A stretch of 64,000 nucleotides of DNA from Taxillus chinensis (Eukaryota > Streptophyta > Magnoliopsida > Santalales > Loranthaceae), in the NCBI GenBank assembly GCA_023512835.1, contig CM042091.1, positions 17,191,506 to 17,255,505 of the forward strand. The letters run 5' to 3'. A program made the position numbers and the translations under genes. Of the stretch, positions 24,114 through 35,310 are shown piece by piece. The stretch's first letter is position 1, and each line of letters starts with the position of its first letter. Under the pieces are notes generated by a model. The model worked only from the letters and a program-made list of their open reading frames with translations. It had not been told where the DNA came from and searched no databases.

Positions 24114-25402
24114 TTCACTCTTATGAATGTGTTGAATCATGAATGCCCCTCCTATCGTTCTAGGGAAAGCGATTAGGTCTTATCAGACACAACGTCCTTG
24201 TGAAAACATTCAAGCTACTAGGGGAGCATATTTATTATTTTCATGTGTGTGTGAGTTTTTGTTCTCTTATAAACAAAGGTATGCTTGTGGCTGGGATAGA
24301 TTCTTTGGGATAAGAAATTTGGCATGGACTACCACAAATCATAGGTGTTGTACATGAAATGGTGCCATTTGGCCAGGTTAATAGAAAATAGTAATTTTAT
24401 ATTTAATTTTATTTAGATCTCCACCACTTTCTCCACCGAACCCAGCTACACCCTTTCCCTCCAGTACCCAACACGTGTGACTTGGCTACTCTGGTGCATA
24501 ATTGTTGGGCTTTTAATTAAGGATGTTTTCTCTGTTATCTGGCTATGATGCCCATGTAGTTAACTTATTTCCTTAAATTTTTGAATCTAGTTCTTGTTGG
24601 ACAAACCAGCCCCATCTCATGTACATGCACACTCATTATGGAGTTCCATATCTACTCTCATACACCTCCACATTCTTGAATCTCAGCCTACACATCAACA
24701 CATATTTTAAAACGACTACATTGTGTTCACTTATCCCACTCCTTGCTCCTGCATGCCTTCTAAGGGAAATGTTAATACACCTACACAATATAGTAGGAGG
24801 CTACAAGGACCCCGCATCTGTGCTCAAAGATTTCAATACCCTATCTTAAGTTATAACTTACAAATTTAGCTTGAAACTTCTTACAAAGTATATATTGTGT
24901 TCTTGCCCAAGTTTTTTTTGGTCAGTCAAAATGCTCATGTAAATGGTTGCTGTATAATTTGCATTGATTTATAATTTGCTCACAATAGTATGTTTATAAT
25001 TATTGGATGGGTTAATTGCAAATTTATTTGTGTTAAGTCAGATGGATTCGCAAGGTAATGCATACTTTACAGATATTCTAAATGGTGGGAGTAAACAAAA
25101 TATGAAATATTCATTTGAAGGCACCGAGGGTGGTATTACAGATCAAAAGGTAAATTCAAGTTCAAAGAAGGCGAAAGGAAAAAATAATAGTTAATAAATC
25201 TCAAAATTTTAAAACAGTACAAATTTGGTCATATATTAAAAATGTTGATATTTAATAACTGTTAAATGTTAAAAATAATAAAATATTTTATCTTTAGCTA
25301 AAATAGGGAGCATGATTATAATAGTTAATATAAAAGTAACTCCATAAAATAACTTTTAGCTAAAATAGTGAAGATATATGAGGAACATGGTTGGAGATGC
25401 TC
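23259..25402 (+). mobile_element. PIF/Harbinger-type element, internally deleted
   Basis: It starts GAGCATCTTTAATCATC and ends GGTTGGAGATGCTC, forming short inverted repeats of the GAGCATCTCCAAC type. TAA flanks both sides (23256-23258 and 25403-25405), the 3-bp TWA target duplication of PIF/Harbinger. At 2.1 kb it is too short for an autonomous element with both the DDE transposase and the Myb-like ORF. It keeps what looks like a 5' leader exon near 23470-23565 and the start of the Myb-like ORF at 25042. A long AT microsatellite lies at 24061-24110. No transposase domain is visible. Confidence 0.75.
25042..25194 (+). pseudogene. Start of a PIF/Harbinger Myb-like ORF1
   Basis: A 50-codon ORF begins MDSQGNAYFTDILNGG after a good splice acceptor (GTTAAGTCAG). 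This opening resembles the MD-x-Q-N-x-x-Y-F-x-x-L-L start of the plant Harbinger Myb/trihelix-like accessory protein, which partners the DDE nuclease. It ends in a lysine-rich tail with no Myb domain, so only the N-terminus remains. The family assignment rests on this short similarity and on the enclosing element's termini. Confidence 0.45.
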
Positions 25403-25640
25403 TAAACCTACTAATTTTAAAATTAAAGTTTAGAAACATAAATATTTAAATATGATTTTAAAATTAAAAATTTTAAAATATTTAATAAAAATCAATTTAT
25501 CATAAATAAATAAATATAGACTGGTCTGCGGACCGGCCCGGACCAATCCACAACCCATTTAGGCCTGCTCCTCGACGAACCGGTCCGTTTTACACTCCTA
25601 CTTCTAGGTCCGCAACCATGGAGGGCAAAATCGATCCACC

Positions 25641-26128
25641 TAGGCGTCTCAATCCAATTTAACCCGCCCGACAAGCTATTCAGTTAAATTTAAAGATTTA
25701 AATTATTTTTTGTTTCTTTATAAGCATGCAAACCATAGTATATTCCCTTAATTAATTTTTATATCATTAAAATAATATTTTTATTTTTATTTTTATTATT
25801 TATTTGACCAAATGGTCTAAAAGTTTCACATGGTAGAAAAAATTATTATAATGATAGCACATATTTTACTATTAAATTGTGTACTTACTAAATATATTCT
25901 TTTTTAGGAAACTACTACCTTGTTGATGTTGATGCACGGTGGCAAGGGAGGGGGAGGCCACTGCCACCGCTAGGGAAGGGAGGGAAAAACAAGTCGAGTT
26001 AGGTTTGGACAAACTATATATTTTCGGGCCGGATTGAGGTCAAACAGTATCTAGGTCCGACCTAACCGATTGCCATCCCTATCCCCAACAAGAGGAGATT
26101 AAATTACGAGCCTATATGAACTCACTTA
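25641..26128. other. Intergenic, old repeat debris
   Basis: AT-rich sequence. The phrase GGGCCGGATTGAGGTC ... GATTGCCATCCCTA near 26025-26082 looks like the right end of another small DNA element whose left end I cannot place. No gene. Confidence 0.45.
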
Positions 26129-26514
26129 TGTCACGAACCGAGGCTTATCCTAGCATACTTAGGCCATTTTGGGGTATTTTCCCTTTGTAAAGTGTTGTAC
26201 TTAGCTTATAGAGTAAGTTGTAGAGATTTTAGATTTCGATCATATATGATGTCTCCTGGTGACATAACCGGAAAAGTGTTAACATCTATATGTAGGGGAG
26301 TGATGTTGTAAAGCTTTCCAGCAGATTCAATACAATCGTTTGTTGCCTTCGTTTAATCAATCTTCCGCTAAGCGCTTCCCTACACAATTGCTTTACAACG
26401 GATCGATGGGTTCCGATCCAAATGCGACGAGTTAGGCTGACCTAGCGTTCCTTCGTACGGGTGAGAACTAGGTGTCGCACGGGTTAAGCCGTTATAAAGG
26501 TCGACCCCGTGACA
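26129..26514 (+). repeat. Left LTR of the chromovirus
   Basis: It starts TGTCACG and ends CGTGACA, a perfect 7-bp inverted terminus with TG...CA ends. It is 386 bp long. The right LTR is the same sequence with scattered substitutions and small indels. Confidence 0.93.
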
Positions 26515-26516
26515 AG

Positions 26517-26528
26517 TGGTATCAGACC
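26517..26528 (+). promoter_or_regulatory. Primer-binding site, tRNA-Met type
   Basis: TGGTATCAGACC lies two bases after the left LTR and matches the initiator-methionine tRNA primer site TGGTATCAGAGC except at one position. It primes minus-strand DNA synthesis. Confidence 0.85.
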
Positions 26529-26549
26529 ACGGTTCGGTGCTAAAGTTCG

Positions 26550-27790
26550 GTGGAACAATCAAAACTTCGAGACGGTGTAAAAATAACAAATAGAGGATTT
26601 GTTGTCATTAGTGGTGGCGACCACGAAGGCCGCGACAAGGAGCACCACGCTAAGGAATGGAGGAGAGATAAGTCCGTTTCGAGGGAAACATGTCCGCTGG
26701 AGAGTCGGCTAGCCAAATTGGAGTTGGCGTTAGCCGAACAGATGGAGGTGGTCGAGGAGCACACTGAAAGCATCGAAAATCTGGACTCAGAGGGTGAGGA
26801 AAGCTTTGGGAGGATGCAAGGGCTTCTAAACTCCGTCATGGATGACATGAACTCTTGGTTCGATGGCCTGAAGGACACTCTCACGTCCCAAATCCTGGCG
26901 ATGCAGGAGGAAATCAAAGAGATCAAGGCGGATTGGTCTCTCTGCAAGATGGCGGTCACCCAAGGTGGCGTTGGCGGCCATTCCAGCTCCAAAATTGACG
27001 TGCCGAAACCTAAGACCTATGCTGGGTCAAGGAATGCGAGGGAGTTAGACAACTTCCTCTGGACCATGGAGCAGTACTTCGATGCCTTGAACATTGTCAA
27101 CGAGGCAAAGAAGGTGAAGACCGCTCCACTATACTTAGTCGATTCGGCTATGGTGTAGTGGAGGCGATGATATGCCGACAAGGAGTGCGGCCTATGTATT
27201 ATTAACAATTGGGCGGATTTCAAGCGGGAGATCAAGGCCCGGTCTATCCCCGAACGCGGAGGACGAGTCCGGGCGAAACTTCGGCGCCTTACCCACAAAG
27301 GCACGGTGCGGGAGTACGTCCGCGAAGTTTTCGAGCTCATCTTCGAGATCCCGGACATGTCCGCGAAGGATTCATTATTTTCCTTCATGGACGGATTGCA
27401 ACAATGGGCGAAGCTAGAGCTGCGGCGGAGGAATGTACAGGACCTGGCGTCGGCCATGGCGGTGGCCGAATCACTCATCGAATACAAGAACCCGGAGAAA
27501 ACTACCAGTTCTTCATCGACTTCCAAGGCGAATAGGTTCCACAAGGAGAAACGTGGGGGGAGACAACCGAAGTGAAGGAAAAGGGAGACCCTTCCAACCG
27601 TCTAAGGACTTTCGCCCAAAACATTTCGCGAATAGTTCCAAGGACGAGGAGAAGCCAAGGATCTCCTGTTTCCTTTGTGAAGGCCCTCACAAGGCGTTCG
27701 AGTGCCCGAAGTGCTCCAAGCTCTCCGTGATGATCAACGAAGACAAAGAGAGGAATGCGAGGGATCCACGACTTGGTTCCTTGCAACTCC
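26550..27790 (+). pseudogene. Chromovirus gag and nucleocapsid, broken
   Basis: One reading frame runs from ATG 26550 to TGA 27573-27575 and covers the coiled-coil N-terminus, the capsid-like region (FLWTMEQYFDAL) and the REYVREVFEL segment. Two premature stops interrupt it: TAG at 27156-27158 and TGA at 27168-27170, within a conserved WWRRR-type motif. Each can be explained by a single transition. The zinc knuckle [13 protein letters not shown] (27666-27704) follows in the next frame, so a frameshift lies near 27575. Gag would package the element's RNA in cytoplasmic particles. Confidence 0.85.
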
Positions 27791-28300
27791 TCAATGCAAT
27801 CAAGGTGAAGGTGGAGGTGCCACCATCCGGACGACGAAAGGCCGCATATATGTGCTCGCTAAGGCCAACAACCTTGAAACTAAGGCCTTGGTGGACACGG
27901 GTGCGACCAACAACTTCATCAAGGTCGAAGAAGCTCGTAGACGGGGATAGTCTACAAGGAAGAGAAGGGCTGGTTGAAGGCGGTGAACTCCAATGCCAGT
28001 CCAATCCATGGCATGGCTCGAGGTGTCGAGCTAAGTATTGGCGAGTGGAGAGGCAAGGTGAATCTCTCTTGGTGTCGATGGACGACTATCCCATGGTGTT
28101 GGGGATGAAGTTTGTTGACCAGGTGCGAGCAATTCCAATTCGTAGCACCAACACAATGTGCATCATGGACGAAGGGAAGACGTGCATGGTGAAAGTAATG
28201 AGGGAAGAGGAACTCAAGGCGAGGTCTCTTTCGGCGCTCCAACTGTCTAAAGGAGTTAGGCGACATGAGCCAACCTTCATTGCCATGGTGAAGGAAGAAT
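27791..28300 (+). pseudogene. Chromovirus aspartic protease, frameshifted
   Basis: The active-site motif [10 protein letters not shown] is encoded at 27891-27920 in frame with gag, while the upstream zinc knuckle and the downstream YPMVLGMKF part are in another frame. At least two frame changes therefore fall within this domain. The protease would have cut the Gag-Pol polyprotein. Confidence 0.75.
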
Positions 28301-29858
28301 GCCCAAGTGTTGGGGAGGAGCCCCCAACCGAAGTGAAGACAGTCCTTGAAGAGTTTGGGACGTTATGCCACCCGAACTCCCCAAACAACTTCCGCCAGGC
28401 GGGAGGTAGACCACAAGATCGAGTTAGAGGCCGGTGCAAGGCCTCTTGCTGCGGTGCCCTATCGGATGGCACCACCGGAGTTGGAGAAACTTCAAAGCAA
28501 TTGAAAGACTTATTGGAGGCCAGATTCATTCGGCCATCCAAAGTGCCATTTGGAGCACCGGTGTTGTTCCAAAAGAAGCACGATGGGTCGATGTGGCTAT
28601 GCATTAACTATAGGGCGCTAAACAAAATTACAAGTGAAGAACAACTACCTCATCCCACTCATATCCGACCTGTTTGATCAACTTGGTGCTGCGAGATGGT
28701 TCTCAAAGCTAGACTTGCGGCCGGGATATTGGCAAGTGCGGATAGCCGAAGGTGATGAGGCAAAGACGGCGTGCGTTACAAGATATGGCTCTTATGAGTT
28801 TTTGGTGATGCCCTTTGGCCTCATAAACGCCCTTGCCAATTCGTACGTTGATGAATCGGATCTTCCAACCATACTTGGATAGATTCATTATAGTGTACAT
28901 TGATGACATTGTCGTCTATAGAAAAACGTTGGAGGAACACAAGGCACACTTACGGCGGGTTTTCCAAATCTTAAGGGAGAACCAACTTTTTGTGAAGAAG
29001 GAGAAATGTGACTTTGCGAAGAAGGAGGTGCCCTTCTTCGGTCATATCATTGGCGGCGGCAAACTAAAGATGGACAACAAGAAAGTGTTAGCCATCAAGG
29101 AATGAGAGACGCCAAAGAAAGTCCCTGAGATGCGTTCCTTCCTTGGCTTGGTTAACTACTATAGAAGATTCATCCGCGGCTATTCCCATATTGCCGCACC
29201 CTTGACGGAACTATTAAAGAAGAACAAGACTTGGGTGTGGGATGATGCTTGCCGAGAGGCATTCGAGAAGTTGAAGCAAGCCGTGACAAACAGACCGGTG
29301 ATGGCACTGCCGGACCGTACAAAGCCTTATGAAGTTCACACGGATGCTTCAGACTTTGCCATCGGTGGAGTTCTAATGCAGGAGGGGCATCCTATAGGAT
29401 ATGAAAGTCGAAAACTCAATGACATCGAACGGAGGTACACGGTGCATGAAAAGGAGATGACGGCGGTTATGCATTGCCTTCGGGTGTGGAGGCATTACTT
29501 GCTAGGGTCCAAGTTCGTGGTGAAGATGGACAATATTGCTACGAGTTATTTCCTAACCCAAAGGAACTTAACTCCGAAGCAAGTACGGTGGCAAGGACTC
29601 CTGGCGGAATTTGACTTTGTGCTCGAGTACAAACTGGGCACAAATAATGTGGTAGCTGATGCACTAAGCCGAAAGGCGAAACTCGCAGCCATTAGCCAAC
29701 CACAATTCCCCTTGGTGGACAAATTGAAGGAAGGAATGGAGCATGATCCATTAGCCAAGTCCTTGGTGGAATGCGTCAAAGCTGGGAAGATGCGGCGATT
29801 TTGGCTAAGGGACGACTTGCTCCATACTCGACGGGAACGGGTGTACATTCCCAAATAG
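28301..29858 (+). pseudogene. Chromovirus reverse transcriptase and RNase H, broken
   Basis: RT motifs appear in order: [18 protein letters not shown], then after a frame change [16 protein letters not shown] and the FLVMPFGL motif, then after another the catalytic YIDD box (28896-28907). RNase H follows with [14 protein letters not shown] and the closing DALSRK. TGA at 29103-29105 falls in the RT connection at a conserved tryptophan position. TAG at 29856-29858 ends the segment at another tryptophan position before integrase. The catalytic residues are present but not in one frame. Confidence 0.9.
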
Positions 29859-31242
29859 GAAAGTTTGAGGAGAGACATCGTCAAAGAATGTCACGACTCG
29901 CGATGGGCTGGCCATCCTGGAGTCGATCGTACCTTGGCGTTGGTCGAACGGAGTCTACTGGCCTCAACTTTACGAGGACGTTCAAGTGTACGTGAGGACT
30001 TGTCTTGTGTGCCAACAAGACAAGATAGAGAATCAGCAATCGGCGGGACTGTTAGAACCTTTGCCTACTCCAGAAAGACCTTGGGAAAGTGTTTCGATGG
30101 ACTTCATTGTTTGTCTCCCAAGATCCAAAGGATGCGGTACGATCATTGTGGTGGTCGACCGATTCTCTAAGTATGGAGTTTTCATTCCAGCTCCAAAGGA
30201 CTGCACGGCAGATGACACGGCCCAGCCATTCTTTAAGTACGTGGTGAAGTACTGGGGCATTCCAAAGACAATCGTGAGTGATCGGGACTCACGGTTCACT
30301 GGGTGATTTTGGACCGAGCTGTTCCGGATAATGGGTTCGGACTTAAACTTTTCAACAAGTTTCCACCCACAAATAGATGGCCAAACGGAACGTGTTAATG
30401 GCTTACTTGGAGTCGTATTTGAGGCACTATGTGATTGCCAATCAAAGAGATTGGGCCAAGTTGCTGGACATAGCCCAATTCTCGTATAACTTGCAGAAGA
30501 GCGAGTCCACGAACGAGAGCCCGTTCGAACTCGCAACTGGGCAGCAACCATTGACGCCCACTTCCATCACTCGAGGGTACACTAGAAAGAGCCCAGCAGC
30601 GTTCAAGTTTGCAAAAGGATGGCATGAACAGACGGATCTGGCCAGAGCATACTTGCACAAAGCGGCGAAGAAGATGAAGAAGTGGGCGGATCAACAAAGG
30701 AGGCCCTTAGAATTTCAAGAAGGAGACATGGTGATGCTCAAACTCCTTCCGGGCCAAACCAAAGCACTTAGACAATTGCATAAGGGTTTGGTGCGCCGAT
30801 ATGAGGGGCCTTTCAAAGTACTTAAGAGAGTTGGGAAGGTCTCATACAAATTGGACCTCTCGACTAGCTTACAAAGGCATCCGGTGTTCCACGTTAGTTT
30901 GCTCAAGCCTTACCACGAAGACTTGGAAGATACGAGCGGACAACGGGCGGTGCGGACACTAACAACATCAACGGGCAAGACCTACGATAAAGAGATAAAG
31001 AAGATCCACTCTCGTAGAGTCGTGCCAAAAGGGGCGTAGATCCAAACCGGGTGGAGTACTACGTCCAATGGAAGAACAGGCCGGTTGAAGAGGCAAGCCG
31101 GGAGAAGGAAGAGGATCCGAGGCAATTCTCCAAAGAGATTAAAGAGTACCGAGAAGAAACCGAACACTACATCCAGCGATTCGACGAGTTCGAGGAAGTC
31201 GAAGACGCAATGAGGACGCTGCGAAATCGGGTGGGGGGAGAA
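29859..31242 (+). pseudogene. Chromovirus integrase and chromodomain, broken
   Basis: The HHCC zinc domain starts in the RNase H frame, then shifts before its CLVCQQ cysteine pair. Catalytic residues are visible: the aspartate in SMDFI, the aspartate in SDRDSRF, and the glutamate in DGQTERV. TGA at 30304-30306 and another frame change separate the second aspartate from the glutamate. The GPFKVLKRVG segment precedes a short chromodomain-like motif (EYYVQWKNRPVEEAS) in yet another frame near 31050-31150. In chromoviruses this domain guides integration towards particular chromatin. Confidence 0.85.
31230..31242 (+). promoter_or_regulatory. Polypurine tract
   Basis: GGTGGGGGGAGAA lies directly before the right LTR. 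It is the plus-strand primer of reverse transcription. Confidence 0.85.
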
Positions 31243-31624
31243 TGTCACGGACCGAGGCTTATCCTAGCATACTTAGGCCATTTTGGGGTATTTCCCCTTT
31301 GTAAAGTGTTGTACTTAGCTTATAGAGTAAGTTGTAGAGATTTTAGATTTCGATCATATATGATGTCTCCGACGACATAACCAGGAAAAGTGTTAACATT
31401 TATATGTAGGGGGTGATGTTGTAAAGCTTTCCAAAGATTCAATACAATCGTTTGTTGCCTTTGTTTAATCGATCTTCCGCTAAGCGCTTTCCTACACGAT
31501 TGCTTTACAATGGATCGATGGGTTCGATCCAAATACGACGAGTTAGGTGACCTATGCGTTCCTTCGTACGGGTGGGAACTAGGTGCCGCACGGGTTAAGC
31601 GCTATAAAGGCTGACCCCGTGACA
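31243..31624 (+). repeat. Right LTR of the chromovirus
   Basis: This 382-bp copy of the left LTR starts TGTCACG and ends GTGACA. CTTA follows, matching the left flank. Confidence 0.93.
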
Positions 31625-32561
31625 CTTAGGAAAGCTTGTCGATCTAAACACAAAAAAATTGTACTTTTTTTTAAAGTCTCTCTCACATACAATGACCTCA
31701 CTATTAAGAGTATCCCTCATTCGTCAAATATACTCTAAATTAATCAAAATTAGATAAATGTATTAATTAGAAAAGATATTAGTGTAATTTTTCTATAATA
31801 TTAAATTATTATTTATAAATTAATTGTTTAAGGTGAATTATTTGCAAGTTTTAGGGGAGTAAACTTTCCTCTCCTTTGGATATCTATACACATTTAAAAT
31901 ATATAAAACCTTAGTACTCAAATAATTCCATTGTAGATTTTAACCTTATATAAACCTATATTTTTAAAAAGAAATTAATTTGAAATATATGTATATTACA
32001 ATAAACCAATTTGATAAAATTAAAATAAAACCCTTTTGAAACAATACAAAATACAAAATTCAAATAAAAAATATAGGAATATGTTTGGTGTTGTTTTTGA
32101 TTTTTTATTTTCAAAAAATATTTTTTTAAAATTGTATTTAAAAACTATTTTCTAATAAATTAAATTTGTTTTTTTTTATTTGGAGTTATTTTTATTAAAT
32201 TGAAAAATAAAATAAAAATTATTTTAGGATGGAAAGGACGTTGGAAGGAGTGAGAAGAAAACAACCAAAAAATAACAAAACAATATTTTCGAATTGATAT
32301 ATTTAAGTATCACTTGTTTTCAAAAACAAAAAAAATAAAAACACTCTCCAAACAATAATTAGATTGAATTTTGTGTATTCTAATACAAGAAAAATTAAAA
32401 ACAACTAATGATACTCTAGATTACCATGTCAATTCAATAGTATAAAGTTTATTACATCCAAATACTACCTTTCCAATAGCATCTTCAATACATTAGCTAT
32501 AACAGAAATTGTAGCAAAAATTTATTTAAATTGCTCTCCAATCTATTAGTTATATAAAAAG

Positions 32562-32611
<50 letters not shown>

Positions 32612-33849
32612 TTTTTTAGCTTTAGCTAAAGTATCACATTAGATTTAATCTTTTATCTCTTCTAAAATTCCAACCCCCATCGCCTTGTGACCCAAGCAGC
32701 ACCATCCTTTCTAGCGGGGCTCTTGAAGATAAGAGCACTTGTATGAGATTCCCTATAGAAGTCTTTCCTTTTATTTAAAAAAAATTATAAAATTATAAAA
32801 TTATTTCTACAACAAAAATAATATATTTATTTTCTTTATAAAATTAGATACGGTATTTTTCATTATATTAAAAAGCATTATTCACTTCATATAATTATTA
32901 AATTATATATATAAAAAATTCTCTCACCTCTTTTCTTTGTGTTCGTTTTTACTTTTATTTCATATTAAATTATAAAAAATTATTATTAAATAAAAAAAAT
33001 AATATAAAATATTATTTTAATTATATAAAGAGTAATTAAAAAATAATTACTTTAATTATTAAAATAATTACTAGCCCGGCTCTCCAGTAAAAAATAATTA
33101 CTTTAATTATTTAATTATTACTTAAATGAGTATCTGCCTAAACTAGCCCGGCTCCGCAGTAAAAAAAGCCATCAGCCTATGGCTTTGATGGCACAAAATT
33201 CTTAAGTGGGCCCAAGGAGGAACGTGGGTTGGGGATGGACATTGCTGCAATCGAGGGGCTTCCTCGTTTCTACACCATCGGCTCAAACATTCAAAGACAC
33301 CCCTTCTTCCTCAATCTCCACATCTATCTCATTTCTCGATTTGGATGGGATGCTTCAGTACGTGCTTTTGACTTTCCAAGAAACCAAATCGCTAAAGACT
33401 TGTCAATTCTAATTTTCCGGGACAGCATGTAAGTTTTTTTTGGGCGGCGACTTTGATCTAGAATCCGAAACCACCAGACGACCTAGACCCAGAAAACCAG
33501 AAATTGTCTTTCTCGTCTCATTCACACATATGGCTTATCTTGATTGGATTAGGTGGGAAGGGTAATTTGCAAAAACAAAACAAAATTTAAGTAAAAACAT
33601 AAATAGTATAGTCAAAATAAATATAATTTTAATTAATTAATTTAAATAATAAATATGAGATGCTCTAAACATAAAATATTTTAATATTAGTATTTTAAAG
33701 TTACAATCATAATATAAACCTAGGTCAAAATCGTATATAGGAAAAAGTTAATATTGCTACTTACATATTTTATAGTAAGAATAATAACGAATCATTGTCT
33801 ACTAAGTCACCATAGTAAATCTATTTAAGTAACCGTACTAATATTTTTA
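31625..33849. other. AT-rich intergenic with a possible decayed Harbinger-type element
   Basis: There is no recognisable gene; the 67-68-codon ORFs at 33206-33432 match nothing I know. A long TA tract lies at about 32568-32606. AGCATCTTCAATACATTAGC at 32480 and GAGATGCTC at about 33656 could be opposite ends of an old element of the same type as 23259-25402, but the target duplication is unclear. Confidence 0.4.
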
Positions 33850-34023
33850 TATTTTTAGAGAACTGGCGACACTGGGAAAAAAAATCACGGATAAAAATCA
33901 TATGCATGTTTACCTGCAAAATATATTAGATCCTCGCACGAAAAAGACACTCCAGAAAGAAAATGTTAATTACTTCGACGGAAGGACAGTGATGATGACG
34001 TTTGAAATTGCAGCCTTATGAAA

Positions 34024-34053
34024 GCCACATATATGGAAGGGATTGGAAAGAGT
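34024..34053 (+). pseudogene. MIR482-like hairpin relic, 5' arm only
   Basis: ATATGGAAGGGATTGGAAAG matches the 5' arm of copy 1 almost exactly and reads MEGIGKS. The loop start GTATGTAA is present, but the sequence then departs and no complementary 3' arm follows. This copy cannot form the hairpin. Confidence 0.6.
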
Positions 34054-34690
34054 TAGTATGTAAGTGCGATCGTACTAAAAAATAACTAATAAATAGAGGA
34101 TTACTACATAACCTATCTACTCGGTTCTCTCTTGTTACAAATTTTTTTGGTAATTTGTCAAATCTCTCAATTTGACGAGCTAATTATGCTTGCTAAATCC
34201 TTCCTCGCCAATCTCTCCATCTTCAACATCCTCACCAATCTTGTTGGGAGATTCGACTTAAAAATGATGACAACAAAACATATGATCACTCCTTTTCGAC
34301 CCCCTTTCCTAGAACCCTTATCCCCAATCCCCTCTCTCTCTCTCTCTCTAGAACTAAGTAGGATCACCACACCCTCTCCCCTCCCCTCCTCTCGCCTTCT
34401 AGATCTAATATTAAGGGTAAAAGTGATTTTACATGTTTAATCACGGGTCTTGCTTATAAATAAAATAACCCTTACCGTTTGTAGAATGTAATTGAGTTTT
34501 AACTCACATATATTGAATAAAGAAATTCATCTTCTTTCTTGCTACTTTGTACTTTCTTGATCTTCAATATCTAATACCATCTCCCTGCCTTCCTCTGGCT
34601 TTCTAGGTCCGAGTAAGGTTACTTGCCTCCCTCTAGCCTTTTATATCTAAGATCACATCTTCCTCCCTCTAGCCTTCTATATCTAAGATC

Positions 34691-34691
<1 letters not shown>

Positions 34692-34759
<68 letters not shown>
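34692..34759 (+). repeat. CT microsatellite
   Basis: About 34 uninterrupted CT units, the longest such tract in the window. It lies in the CT-rich segment that follows the hairpin position in every unit. Confidence 0.95.
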
Positions 34760-34761
<2 letters not shown>

Positions 34762-34921
34762 CCTCCTGCACCTACGATTACCTGCAAACCATATATGTAG
34801 GGTAGTCGGGAGTATACCCTTTTGGTGTTGCCCTAGTAGAGAAGTGTAATAGATGGGTTTGGCGAGACATCGATTGTCGTCTTGTCGATGGTCTATATTT
34901 GGGCCGTGCGACGGGATTGCG

Positions 34922-34959
<38 letters not shown>

Positions 34960-35145
34960 ACTTTCCGAATGGGCCATCCAAAGTTGAGGGTTCACAATCA
35001 TGGACCGAACCATCCACCAAAAACGTGTGGGCCAAAAATAAAATTCATTTGAGACTGCCAATGCTGGTGATTAGTGAAGAGACGTCTTTTTGGGCATTAG
35101 ACAAATACATGTTTTCTTTTTAAGTCATACCCAATTCAAGAAGAG

Positions 35146-35310
35146 TAATGTTATGTACAAGTAGATTGTGTAAGTAATTCGTGCATGAGCATTTTTATTA
35201 CCATTGAATTGATATTATTGTTTTTTAAAAATTTTTATTCATACTAATCTAACGACAGAGAGAGTATTCATATATGGATTTCCTATACAATTTACTTGCA
35301 AATAGACTTT
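35146..35310. mobile_element. Foldback MITE, copy A (about 165 bp)
   Basis: The whole sequence is an imperfect palindrome: the left AAGTAGATTGTGTAAGTAATTC pairs with the right side around CAATTTACTTGC, with a central ATTGAATTGATATTATT / AATCTAACG stretch. A second copy lies at 60045. Left and right borders are approximate. Confidence 0.65.

Larger units (their letters stand above)
23048..25600 (+). mobile_element. hAT MITE carrying a nested Harbinger element
   Basis: The outer ends are TAAGGAGTGTAAAATGG and CCGTTTTACACTCCTA, variants of the MITE family at 14639 and 44224. GGTCCGCGGATC lies inside the left end and GGTCTGCGGACC inside the right. The family's AT-rich core is interrupted at 23259-25402 by a second element. 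Without it the MITE would be about 406 bp. CTTCT is repeated on both sides, a shortened target duplication. Confidence 0.8.
22907..25640. repeat. 84-bp tandem duplication split by nested insertions
   Basis: The block CAATTCTCCATCTTC ... GGTCCTCTTCTGGGTCC ... GAGGGCAAAATCGATCC occupies about 22907-22992. A second copy starts at 22993 and is interrupted at 23047. It resumes at 25601 with CTTCTAGGTCCGCAACC and ends near 25640. The first copy thus serves as the unfilled reference for the MITE insertion. Confidence 0.75.
26129..31624 (+). mobile_element. Ty3/gypsy chromovirus, complete but inactivated
   Basis: The 5,496-bp element has two LTRs, a primer-binding site, gag, protease, reverse transcriptase, RNase H, integrase, a C-terminal chromodomain and a polypurine tract, in that order. 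CTTA flanks both sides (26125-26128 and 31625-31628). Domain order and the chromodomain place it in the plant chromoviruses. Its short LTRs and total length fit the Reina or Galadriel size class, but I cannot fix the clade. The LTRs differ at roughly 5% of positions by eye, so it is not a recent insertion. Several in-frame stops and at least five frame changes make it non-autonomous. Confidence 0.92.
33850..35100 (+). repeat. Segmental duplication, partial unit 4
   Basis: It shares with units 1-3 the GGCGACACTGGG, GACAGTGATGATGAC and CTTATGAAAGCCACA motifs, the hairpin's 5' arm, CT-rich tracts at about 34692-34759 and 34920-34963, GTGTTGCCCTAG, and GGGCCAAAAATAAAATTCATTTG. About 300 bp after the hairpin's 5' arm is foreign to the other units. 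The ORFs through the CT tracts are low-complexity. Confidence 0.7.

Noticed and set aside
26540..28604. Long minus-strand ORFs opposite the chromovirus gag and pol
   Set aside because: They are antisense shadows of GC-richer coding sequence and contain no known domain.
33206..33432. Two overlapping ORFs considered as a small gene
   Set aside because: No similarity I recognise, no clear splice or promoter context, and they lie within likely transposon debris.
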